A DNA stretch of 5,120 nucleotides from an uncultured Jannaschia sp. Lineage in GTDB: Bacteria; Pseudomonadota; Alphaproteobacteria; Rhodobacterales; Rhodobacteraceae. Positions 1-4,834 of the stretch are shown one piece after another. The first letter of the stretch is position 1. The number at the start of each line of letters is the position of its first letter. The DNA is taken from assembly GCA_937916365.1 (NCBI GenBank), contig CALFSY010000265.1:1-5120 (forward strand). Reading direction: 5' to 3'. Below the pieces are notes generated by a model. That model saw only the letters and a list, made by a program, of their open reading frames with translations. It searched no databases and was not told where the DNA came from. Made by a program: the position numbers and the translations under genes.

Positions 1-456
1 GCCATGGTGTTTGATCTCGACTTCGGTTGGCTCTGGTTGCCCGAATAATGGTTCAAGCAGCATATCGGGGATGTTCTTCTCAGGCCATACGCCGCGCTGA
101 CCATCCAAAGGTTCAACGCCTTCGATTTCTTCAATAATCAGATAATTTTGGGGCGGTTCCGGCTCACCACTGGACACGGCCACCAGTCGCGACAGTTCTA
201 CATGATGCTGAGCATGCACGGCGCGGGCGAGTGGGCCGATTTTGTGGGGATTGCTGTGGCGATGCAGGTATTGGGTGACGGGGTGGCATTCTTCGACCCA
301 TAGCGCCTTGTAGCCCTGTGTCTCGGCATAAGTAAAAAGACGGGCGCGGAACGTGTCGGCACTATCGGCCCAAACTGCGGCTTGGCAGTGGTATTCGCCG
401 TAGCCCTCAATCTGGCGCAGGTGGAAATCCCCGATCCATGCCTCGAATCCGCTCAT
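1..456 (-). CDS. Hypothetical protein, C-terminus beyond left edge
   Basis: An open frame of 152 codons starts at the ATG at 454-456 and runs off the left edge without a stop. A good ribosome binding site (AAAAAGGG, six bases before the ATG) supports the start. The visible part begins MSGFEAWIGDFHL and has no signal peptide or membrane segment, so it is probably cytoplasmic. It is rich in Trp, His and acidic residues; notable stretches are AVWADSADTFRARL (27-40), ALWVEECHPVTQYL (51-64) and YLIIEEIEG (105-113). The alternation of short hydrophobic strands and acidic loops suggests an alpha/beta fold. I do not recognise the family and assign no function. The competing minus-strand frame at 198-410 has an unprotein-like composition and is a shadow. 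Its leader resembles that of the gene at 4322-4666: both have CACG-Y-AAAAAGGGT just before the ATG. Confidence 0.75.
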   Translation of the reverse strand, partial: MSGFEAWIGDFHLRQIEGYGEYHCQAAVWADSADTFRARLFTYAETQGYKALWVEECHPVTQYLHRHSNPHKIGPLARAVHAQHHVELSRLVAVSSGEPEPPQNYLIIEEIEGVEPLDGQRGVWPEKNIPDMLLEPLFGQPEPTEVEIKHHG

Positions 457-504
457 ACAAAACCCTTTTTACGTGTCCATACCATTCCTTATAGTCTCGC
501 TCAA

Positions 505-621
505 TCAAATATCGGCTCCCTTCTCTGGTCCTTTGCGAGGTAGGGGTGGCTTCTTCTTAGGCTTGGCGGTGGGACTGGGTTTGGTTCGTAAATTCTGTTT
601 GACCTTCGCCCTTTTGCTGTA
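505..621 (-). other. Start-less Lys/Pro-rich reading frame, possible gene tail
   Basis: Between two stops, the minus strand reads 38 residues without a start codon. They include TKPSPTAKPKKKPPLPRKG and end in a TGA at 505-507. The composition looks like the basic, proline-rich C-terminus of a real protein rather than random sequence. It overlaps the end of the OrfA remnant in a different frame. It may be the tail of a gene that the insertion sequence truncated, or a frameshifted OrfA tail. It lies 48 bases upstream of the ATG of the left-edge gene, in the same direction. Low confidence. Confidence 0.25.
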
Positions 622-875
622 TCATCGCCCCAAGCGTCGCAGTATCCAATATCTGTTCGGCGAGCAACGCCTTTAGTTGGCCAGTCGCAGCTTCTAACAC
701 GCGGAACGTTTTCCCATCAGAGGTCTCTCTGCTGCCATATTTTGATGCATATCTGTAAAACGTTGCGTAGCTAATGCCCTAATGCCTGCAAACGCCACCC
801 GTCCGGTTGCCTGCGGCTGGTTCCTTGTTCCATGATCCTATGAAGGACATGTTCATCGTGAAATCTGCGCGTCAT
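557..875 (-). pseudogene. Decayed IS3-type transposase OrfA remnant
   Basis: Two minus-strand frames together resemble the N-terminal helix-turn-helix subunit (OrfA) of IS3-family transposases. The first starts at the ATG at 873-875 and reads MTRRFHDEHVLHRIMEQGTS, like the usual OrfA opening (M-x-R-x-F-x-E-x-x-I-x-x-I-L-x-E), then shifts frame and stops at 771-773. The second carries CRH-stop-GISYATFYRYASKYG, matching the OrfA recognition-helix region (CRxxGISxxTFY), and LKALLAEQILDTATL, matching the leucine-zipper end (LKKLLAEQMLDNAAL). It ends at a stop at 557-559. The TAG at 779-781 falls inside the conserved helix-turn-helix, where a Leu or similar codon is expected. No OrfB (DDE domain) follows, so the element is truncated and cannot be active alone. 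A left end near 906 (TGTGGGGGCTGCC on the minus strand) is possible but unproven. Family resemblance is from memory of the motif, not a search. Confidence 0.72.
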
Positions 876-1146
876 AAGCTAGCCCTTCTGCTGGGCAGCC
901 CCCACATCATTGTGGAAAAACCTTAGGCAAGAAAGTCATGCTGTATCTGATAGAGGTATTTTTCTCTGTTTTCCCTGGTCTTACATCGCAGGAATATTGT
1001 TATGAGTAGTGCATTATAAGCGATAGTCGTTAGTCAGCAGAGCGAAAAGCCTTTGTGTTTATCTGTGTTTATATAGTGTTTTCCGATTTCGCCTTGTCTT
1101 TAAGATGATGATATTAAGTAGAAAAAATGTCTTTGATTTGACTTTT
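876..1146. other. AT-rich gene-free stretch upstream of the origin
   Basis: No coding frame can be supported here. The sequence becomes clearly AT-rich toward the right, notably at 1100-1140. A short direct repeat TGTGTTTAT occurs at 1054-1062 and 1064-1072, with a 10-base period. A DnaA-box-like TTTTCCACA (one mismatch) lies on the minus strand at 911-919. The stretch may be part of the replication origin region, or only a junction between the insertion-sequence remnant and the replicon. Confidence 0.4.
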
Positions 1147-1211
1147 GGTGTGTGAAATGACGAATCGCGGTGTGTGAAATGACGAATCGCGGTGTGTGAA
1201 ATGACGAATCG
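1147..1211 (+). repeat. Iterons 1-3, tandem, 22-base period
   Basis: Three tandem copies begin at 1147, 1169 and 1191, each with the core GTGTGTGAAATGACGAA followed by TCG and preceded by G. Copies 1 and 2 are identical over the whole 22 bases; copy 3 diverges only in its last base. The 22-base period is about two helical turns, so bound initiator molecules would sit on the same face of DNA. Confidence 0.93.
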
Positions 1212-1221
1212 ATCATGCAAG

Positions 1222-1230
1222 TTATCCACA
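1222..1230 (+). promoter_or_regulatory. Perfect DnaA box TTATCCACA
   Basis: TTATCCACA matches the strong DnaA-box consensus exactly. It lies between iteron 3 and iteron 4, immediately left of the AT-rich segment. This suggests that host DnaA takes part in origin opening. Confidence 0.85.
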
Positions 1231-1235
1231 GGTCT

Positions 1236-1259
1236 CAAAAATTATGTTAATTTATATTT
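1236..1259. other. AT-rich segment, candidate DNA unwinding element
   Basis: The segment contains ATTATGTTAATTTATATTT and is almost wholly A/T. It sits between the DnaA box and iteron 4, where strand opening would be expected. Assignment is by composition and position only. Confidence 0.6.
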
Positions 1260-1332
1260 GGTGTGTGAAATGACGAAAAATATTGACGCTGGTGTGTGAA
1301 ATGACGAAGATAGTGTGTGAAATGACGAATCG
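1260..1332 (+). repeat. Iterons 4-6, irregular spacing, overlap repA promoter
   Basis: Further copies of the GTGTGTGAAATGACGAA core begin at 1261, 1292 and 1313. Start-to-start spacing is 31 and 21 bases, about three and two helical turns. Copy 6 has A instead of G before the core, keeps the TCG end, and finishes three bases before the initiator ATG. Copies 5 and 6 cover the likely repA promoter and leader, so initiator binding here should repress its own gene. That regulatory role is inference from position. Confidence 0.92.
1283..1312 (+). promoter_or_regulatory. Candidate repA promoter within iterons 4-6
   Basis: TTGACG at 1283-1288 matches five of six bases of the -35 consensus. A weak -10 (AAGATA, 1307-1312) follows after 18 bases. 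The -35 lies just before iteron 5 and the -10 overlaps the iteron 5/6 junction, so Rep binding would block polymerase. The -10 is poor, so the exact promoter is uncertain. Confidence 0.35.
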
Positions 1333-1335
1333 TTT

Positions 1336-2409
1336 ATGACGCAAGACTTAGACCATCAAGACCGCTCTCCCCTCCTCCCAGATCGACATCCTGAGCGGGA
1401 TTTTTTTATCTGTGATATTTTCGATGCTGCGCCAAAATCGGACACGGCCTCGATGGAACATCCATTATTCACGCTCTCAACAAAACCTGATATGGCTGTG
1501 CGTGAGTATAAAAATGGTGAAAGCTGGATAAAGGTGTCTCCATCAAATCTTGGATTGGCGACTGTCCATGACAGGGATATTTTGATCTACTGTATCTCTC
1601 AGTGCATGGCACGGCTTAATAATGGCGAACATGTCCACAGAACGCTCAGATTCAATGCACATGACTTGTTAAAGACTACCAACAGGCAAACCAGCAAAGA
1701 AGGTTACAAAGGGTTTAAGGCGGCCTTAAGCCGTCTGCAATCAACCCGTATCGAAACAAACATCACGACGGGCGGTGTTGAACAATGGGATGTTTTTAGT
1801 TTTATTGATAGTGCAAAAACGATCAGAGAAACCCGTGACGGGCGTATGCAGGCGGTTGAAATCACCCTTTCCGATTGGGTGTTTAACGCCATTAATGAAA
1901 AAAGCGGTGAAATCCTTACGATTTCCCGCGATTATTTTAGGCTTCGTAAACCTCTAGAACGCCGGCTTTATGAGCTGGCGCGAAAACATTGCGGGCAGAA
2001 TCCAAAATGGTTGTTTCGGGTTGAAACACTCCACAAGCGCACAGGATCAAACTCAACCCTCAAAGAGTTTCGCCGGATGCTCAAAAGCATCATTGACGCA
2101 AATCAACACTACAGTCACATCCCCGATTATACGTTTGAGCTGGTGGGTGATACCGTCACCATGCGCCCACGTCGTGATTTCATAGATGCCTATTGCGAAT
2201 CTGAGAAGCCAAGTGCCATGGACAAAGTTATCTTGCGCGGATCAGGGCATGAAACCGCCAAGCGTTTTGCGGAAGGGTGGTGCACACAGCACTTGGAAGG
2301 TGAATGGCGCAACTGGTTGAGCAGTAAGGGAAGTGTGCCTGAAAACCCCGAAGGCTCATTTGTAGGCTTCGTTAAAGCCTTTGTTCAAAAGAATGGGGCG
2401 GCTAGATAA
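1336..2409 (+). CDS. repA: Plasmid replication initiator protein (RPA family RepA)
   Basis: A 357-residue protein that should bind the adjacent iterons and start plasmid replication. The N-terminal segment ERDFFICDIFDAAPKSDTAS followed by MEHPLFTLSTKPD (20-52) is characteristic of alphaproteobacterial RPA-type initiators. Next come NLGLATVHDRDILIYC (71-86), a first winged-helix-like domain to about residue 200, and a second one containing RDYFRLRKPLERRLYELARK (198-217) and the FELVGDTVTMRPRR strand pair (267-280). The C-terminus has the family-typical AKRFAEGWCTQHLEGEWRNW (308-327) and FVGFVKAFV. Length is normal for the family. An in-frame TGA at 1318-1320 inside iteron 6 excludes any earlier start. 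No clear Shine-Dalgarno precedes the ATG at 1336, and the only good internal alternative is Met40 at 1453. The conserved residues before Met40 favour 1336. Probably autoregulated through iterons 5 and 6. Confidence 0.92.
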   Translation: MTQDLDHQDRSPLLPDRHPERDFFICDIFDAAPKSDTASMEHPLFTLSTKPDMAVREYKNGESWIKVSPSNLGLATVHDRDILIYCISQCMARLNNGEHVHRTLRFNAHDLLKTTNRQTSKEGYKGFKAALSRLQSTRIETNITTGGVEQWDVFSFIDSAKTIRETRDGRMQAVEITLSDWVFNAINEKSGEILTISRDYFRLRKPLERRLYELARKHCGQNPKWLFRVETLHKRTGSNSTLKEFRRMLKSIIDANQHYSHIPDYTFELVGDTVTMRPRRDFIDAYCESEKPSAMDKVILRGSGHETAKRFAEGWCTQHLEGEWRNWLSSKGSVPENPEGSFVGFVKAFVQKNGAAR

Positions 2410-2487
2410 AAAATTGTATTGCTCTGCATAGTGGGAGGGTAAAAGCCCCATGTTAACATGTCATCATATTATCATGTTGATATGTTG
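2410..2487. promoter_or_regulatory. Intergenic segment with par-linked palindromes
   Basis: This lies between the converging repA and RHH genes. It holds the 12-bp palindrome CATGTTAACATG (2449-2460), also present upstream of parA at 3448-3459. It also holds TTATCATGTTGATAT (2469-2483), whose exact reverse complement occurs at 3499-3513. These are candidate binding sites for the RHH partition protein. No convincing intrinsic terminator is seen: GGG-TAAAAG-CCC near 2437-2448 gives only a short stem without a T-run. Confidence 0.55.
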
Positions 2488-2736
2488 TTATTGATACCGC
2501 TGAAACAATAAATCAAACCCTTCAGCTAAAAGATCATTCAACGACACACCTTGGCTCACGGCCAGCATTTTCAATCGCTTGCGGGTATCTTCGGTGACAA
2601 AGGCACTGACCTGCACTTTATCAGCACGGCTTGGGGCTTTGCCTGCGGCTTTGGTTTCAAGTGTTTTGATTGTTTGTTCGGGTGCGCCGGTGACCACATC
2701 CAAGGCGGTAATATCCAATGTTTTACGTTTTGTCAT
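2488..2736 (-). CDS. Ribbon-helix-helix partition/DNA-binding protein (ParB-like partner)
   Basis: This 82-residue protein has a basic, probably flexible N-terminus (MTKRKTLDITALDVV and on to about residue 38). Its C-terminal half looks like a ribbon-helix-helix fold: strand VQVSAFV (41-47), helix EDTRKRLKMLAVSQG (49-63), then SLNDLLAEGFDLLFQRY (65-81). Small RHH proteins coded directly after a ParA ATPase commonly act as the centromere-binding adaptor and operon repressor (as ParG and Omega do). That role is inferred here. The start overlaps the parA stop by four bases (ATGA) and has a strong GAGGAG ribosome site inside the end of parA, so the two are translationally coupled. Likely targets are the palindromes at 2449-2483 and 3447-3519. 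It could instead be an antitoxin-type RHH, but no toxin gene is adjacent. Confidence 0.85.
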   Translation of the reverse strand: MTKRKTLDITALDVVTGAPEQTIKTLETKAAGKAPSRADKVQVSAFVTEDTRKRLKMLAVSQGVSLNDLLAEGFDLLFQRYQ

Positions 2737-3389
2737 GCTCTCCTCTTTTCTGGAATGGTCTTTGTTAATGTCACAACATGGGTATAAAGCGCGGCGGCTT
2801 CTTGGGCGGCGCTTCCATTTGGCTCATACTCCAGTGGGGTCTGACCTTCGACCAACATATCCATAAATGCGACACGATCCCCTAATGTTATAGGTAAAAC
2901 GTCAACACCCATACGTTGCATTGTGTCGGCTGCTTCGATGTGGCGCGTGCCAACTGGCTTTACGGCATTGAATAAAAGATAGGGATGGACATTGGCGATT
3001 TTAGCCAATCGCAATGTGTTTTGAATGGCGCGTAAATCCATAACCGATGGTTTAGTGACAATGAGAACGCAATCTGAAATCTCTGCGGCCAATACTGCTG
3101 GATTATCCGATTGTGGGGGGGTGTCGATTAACACCAAGTCAACATCCTGAGCGCGGCAGGCGGCAATGGTTTCTTCAAGTTGCACAGCCTGTAAGGGTTG
3201 GACATGTAAGCCTTCGGAGGCTTGGCTGGTTTTTTTTCGTGCCATATACCAGCTTGTCGCGGCGGCTTGTGGATCAATATCAAGTATAACAACCGTCATG
3301 CCTTTGGCATAGGCCGCCCCCGCAATCGCCAAGGTGGATGTGGTTTTGCCGCTCCCCCCCTTTTGACTAAGAATAGAGATAATTTTCAT
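2733..3389 (-). CDS. parA: ParA-family partition ATPase
   Basis: This is a 218-residue Walker-type ATPase that should move or position plasmid copies on the nucleoid together with the RHH partner. Seen in order from Met1: deviant Walker A KGGSGKTT (10-17) with the signature lysine, the switch/A-prime strand VVILDIDPQAAA (33-44), Walker B-like VDLVLIDTPPQSD (83-95), and LIVTKPSVMDLRA (109-121). The length is that of the short ParA class without an N-terminal HTH domain, so repression would fall to the partner. An upstream in-frame ATG at 3408-3410 would add MLARFYT. I prefer the ATG at 3387-3389 because members of the family begin right before the strand leading to Walker A and because AAGG lies about nine bases upstream. 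First gene of a two-gene operon. Confidence 0.93.
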   Translation of the reverse strand: MKIISILSQKGGSGKTTSTLAIAGAAYAKGMTVVILDIDPQAAATSWYMARKKTSQASEGLHVQPLQAVQLEETIAACRAQDVDLVLIDTPPQSDNPAVLAAEISDCVLIVTKPSVMDLRAIQNTLRLAKIANVHPYLLFNAVKPVGTRHIEAADTMQRMGVDVLPITLGDRVAFMDMLVEGQTPLEYEPNGSAAQEAAALYTHVVTLTKTIPEKRRA

Positions 3390-3527
3390 AGTATAAAACC
3401 TTGCCAACATAACAACATGTCAAAATGACAATTTTTTAATATGATGTCATGTTAACATGATAAAGTCAATCTCGTTTATTTATTGTTCACATGTTAAAAT
3501 ATCAACATGATAACATGTTCTAATCAC
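3390..3527. promoter_or_regulatory. par promoter/operator region with clustered palindromes (candidate parS)
   Basis: This AT-rich 138-base region has many ACATG-centred palindromes: ACATGT (3415-3420), TCATGTTAACATGA (3447-3460), ACATGT (3489-3494), ATATCAACATGATAA (3499-3513) and AACATGTT (3512-3519). An ATGACA...TGTCAT inverted pair (3425-3430, 3445-3450) is also present. Small RHH partition proteins typically bind arrays of short repeats before their own operon, which act both as operator and centromere. That is the inferred role here. Confidence 0.6.
3441..3469 (-). promoter_or_regulatory. Candidate parA promoter with operator in the spacer
   Basis: On the minus strand, TTGACT (3464-3469) matches five of six -35 bases. 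After a 17-base spacer comes CATCAT (3441-3446), matching four of six -10 bases. The 14-bp perfect palindrome TCATGTTAACATGA fills positions 3447-3460 of that spacer, an arrangement expected for strong repression. The leader to the parA ATG would be roughly 45 bases. Confidence 0.5.
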
Positions 3528-4313
3528 TCAATGTGTAAGGGCAGGGGGGGCAAAGCCTTCTAGCCCGTTTAGGGATGGGGTGGCTTGGGTCGTGGCCTGC
3601 GCGGGGGTTGGTGGTGTGGCGATTCCTGCCTCTGCCCCGATCTGCGCGGCGGGGTGATTGGTGGGCAAAAGGCGGCGGATGGGATCGGGCATGTCGTTTG
3701 CAAGGCTGGTTTGCAGGGCGTCTAAGTCGGCCTCGGTGATGTTGCCTTCGGCTATCGTATCGCGGGCAGCGTCAAGGCGGTCTTGGTAGGCGAGGAGATT
3801 CTGGCGCTCTGCCGATAATCTATTTTTGTTAGAATAAATGGGGCTATACTCTTCCCAAAACGGTGCGCTGTCTGGAATCACATCAGGGTGAATCTCTTCG
3901 CGGCTTACTTGCTGCCCGAACTCATCAAAGACTTGTGTGCCGTCTTGTGTTCTGAACACGCGGCGGCCGTCGTCCATGACATGCGCCTGCGCCAGTAAAG
4001 CCTCCATCTGCGCGTGCACGATTTCCATCTGACGGGCGTTTTTCATCAGTGCTTCGACGGTCGCGGTTTCATAGAGGGTTAAATCCGTTTCAAACGTGGC
4101 AATACGTTCTTGTGACGCGGGCACGACCACGGCGGCGGCATTGGCAAAAGACGCGGTGTTGTCTTCGGTTTGCTCAAGCCGTGTGTCTTTCTTGTGTTTC
4201 TGATCGCGGTTGTGCTGGTCTTGTTGTTGGCGGTTTTGTTCGGCACGCACCTTGTTGCGCCAAAGTTGCGGGTCATAGGTTGAACGATCAAAGGTCGCAG
4301 CCAGGGCAATCAT
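3528..4313 (-). CDS. Hypothetical hydrophilic protein with Gln-rich and helical segments
   Basis: This protein of 261 residues is not recognised. From Met1 it shows a charged, Gln-rich stretch (RAEQNRQQQDQHNRDQKHKK, 23-42), then a helical region around ETDLTLYETATVEALMKNAR (75-94) continuing to about 110. A compact segment RRVFRTQDGTQVFDEFGQQV (117-136) and a second helical region NRLSAERQNLLAYQDRLDAA (164-183) follow, then an Ala/Pro/Thr-rich tail (228-247). No membrane span or signal is evident, so it may be a cytoplasmic structural or scaffold protein. The start is set at 4311-4313: the GGAGAGTAGG before it is a ribosome site formed by the last codons of the upstream gene, with the stop eight bases away. 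An alternative ATG at 4332-4334 would add seven residues, overlap that gene and have a weaker site. Probably cotranscribed with the gene at 4322-4666. Confidence 0.82.
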   Translation of the reverse strand: MIALAATFDRSTYDPQLWRNKVRAEQNRQQQDQHNRDQKHKKDTRLEQTEDNTASFANAAAVVVPASQERIATFETDLTLYETATVEALMKNARQMEIVHAQMEALLAQAHVMDDGRRVFRTQDGTQVFDEFGQQVSREEIHPDVIPDSAPFWEEYSPIYSNKNRLSAERQNLLAYQDRLDAARDTIAEGNITEADLDALQTSLANDMPDPIRRLLPTNHPAAQIGAEAGIATPPTPAQATTQATPSLNGLEGFAPPALTH

Positions 4314-4321
4314 ATTTTTGC

Positions 4322-4666
4322 CTACTCTCCGCATTCTTCACGGATTAAGGCATACATGAGTGTGCCGATGTGCTGATCGGGGTGTTGGTCGAAAAAATCT
4401 AAAATGGACAGCCACACATCATCATTTGGCTGCTGATAATACCAGCCCAAAATACAGTTCATGCCCGCTTGGTCACGATTGTTTTCGATCCAACGACCAA
4501 AAGCCAAGCCCTCCACAACGCCATCAACGTAACTTGTTTGAGCCTCAACGCTTAAGTTTTCGCGCATGTCTTCCACGGTCAACGCGCCTGCTTGTGGGGC
4601 GTTAAGGGTTAGCCCTGCGGCGAGTGCGGCGGTTTTGGCGGTTTGTATGAGTGTTTTATCAAGCAT
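4322..4666 (-). CDS. Exported small protein, Rap1a/Tai-like
   Basis: A 114-residue protein with a likely signal peptide: Lys near the N-terminus, hydrophobic TAALAAGLTLNAP, and an AGA cleavage motif after residue 28. The mature part contains SYVDGVVEGLAFG (45-57), a Cys at 71, WLSILDFFDQHPDQHIGTLM (85-104) and a Cys at 112 near the end. This order (YxxG helix, Cys, then helix followed by hPxxxxxxxxxxAL and a terminal Cys) resembles the Rap1a/Tai-type small periplasmic proteins, some of which are type VI secretion immunity proteins. The resemblance is from motif layout only, so the function is open. The two Cys could form a disulfide in the periplasm. The start is supported by AAAAAGGG seven bases upstream. 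It leads a two-gene unit with the gene at 3528-4313 and is divergent from the recombinase. Confidence 0.8.
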   Translation of the reverse strand: MLDKTLIQTAKTAALAAGLTLNAPQAGALTVEDMRENLSVEAQTSYVDGVVEGLAFGRWIENNRDQAGMNCILGWYYQQPNDDVWLSILDFFDQHPDQHIGTLMYALIREECGE

Positions 4667-4688
4667 AAGTGACCCTTTTTGCGTGGAT

Positions 4689-4718
4689 TTGCAAAAGAGG
4701 CCTTGCGTTTGGTATACT
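4689..4718 (+). promoter_or_regulatory. Candidate promoter for the recombinase gene
   Basis: TATACT at 4713-4718 matches five of six -10 bases. TTGCAA at 4689-4694 is a moderate -35 with an 18-base spacer. Transcription would start near 4725, giving a leader of about 110 bases that includes the ACCTTGGA/TCCAAGGT dyad. Confidence 0.4.
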
Positions 4719-4783
4719 GATAAGAGAAGAAAGGAAGATCAAGGGGTTATACGTGTGGGCGATGAGATGTCCGCCCCCCGCCA

Positions 4784-4824
4784 ACCTTGGATGCAAAAAG
4801 GGTCATTTTCACCCCCTCCAAGGT
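4784..4824 (+). repeat. Inverted repeat able to mask the recombinase ribosome site
   Basis: ACCTTGGA (4784-4791) is exactly complementary to TCCAAGGT (4817-4824), and the second arm contains the AAGG ribosome site of the recombinase. Inside, GGGT (4800-4803) can pair with ACCC (4811-4814). In mRNA this could form a hairpin that limits translation; in DNA it could be a protein-binding dyad. Confidence 0.4.
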
Positions 4825-4834
4825 ATTGAAGTAT

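Larger units (their letters stand above)
1147..1332 (+). other. oriV: Iteron-type plasmid replication origin
   Basis: Three elements occur in a 186-base segment directly before the initiator gene: six direct repeats (three on each side), a perfect DnaA box at 1222-1230, and an AT-rich run at 1236-1259. This is the classic layout of an iteron-controlled theta-replication origin: the Rep protein binds the iterons, DnaA helps open the AT-rich segment, and helicase loads there. The initiator encoded next to it presumably binds these repeats. The exact left boundary is not defined, and the AT-rich 1100-1140 may also belong to it. Confidence 0.85.
4667..4834. promoter_or_regulatory. Divergent control region between exported protein and recombinase genes
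   Basis: This 168-base spacer carries a perfect 13-bp inverted repeat, TGACCCTTTTTGC (4670-4682) and GCAAAAAGGGTCA (4793-4805), one arm near each gene start. A second dyad, ACCTTGGA (4784-4791) and TCCAAGGT (4817-4824), covers the recombinase ribosome site. Such dyads next to a serine recombinase gene can be recombinase binding (res-like) or operator sites, but nothing here proves which. Confidence 0.45.

Noticed and set aside
198..410. Minus-strand frame of 70 codons
   Set aside because: It is nested within the better-supported left-edge gene, in another frame and without a ribosome site.
473..676. Plus-strand frame of 67 codons with a hydrophobic middle
   Set aside because: It lies opposite the OrfA remnant and its tail frame, lacks a ribosome site, and its hydrophobicity comes from reading the complement of Lys/Pro/Gln-rich sequence.
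911..919. Second DnaA box (TTTTCCACA on the minus strand)
   Set aside because: It has one mismatch and lies more than 200 bases from the iterons, so chance is a fair explanation.
1147..1332. CRISPR-like array
   Set aside because: The repeats are tandem or irregularly spaced with no spacer-sized unique sequences and no cas genes; they fit iterons.
2437..2448. Possible terminator GGG-TAAAAG-CCC between repA and the RHH gene
   Set aside because: The stem is only three or so base pairs with no following T-run on either strand.
2551..2866. Plus-strand frames opposite the RHH and parA genes
   Set aside because: They are antisense shadows of two well-supported genes and show no recognisable domain.
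4049..4348. Plus-strand frame of 99 codons opposite the hypothetical protein gene
   Set aside because: Its Arg/Cys-rich composition is typical of the antisense of GC-rich coding sequence, and no ribosome site is seen.
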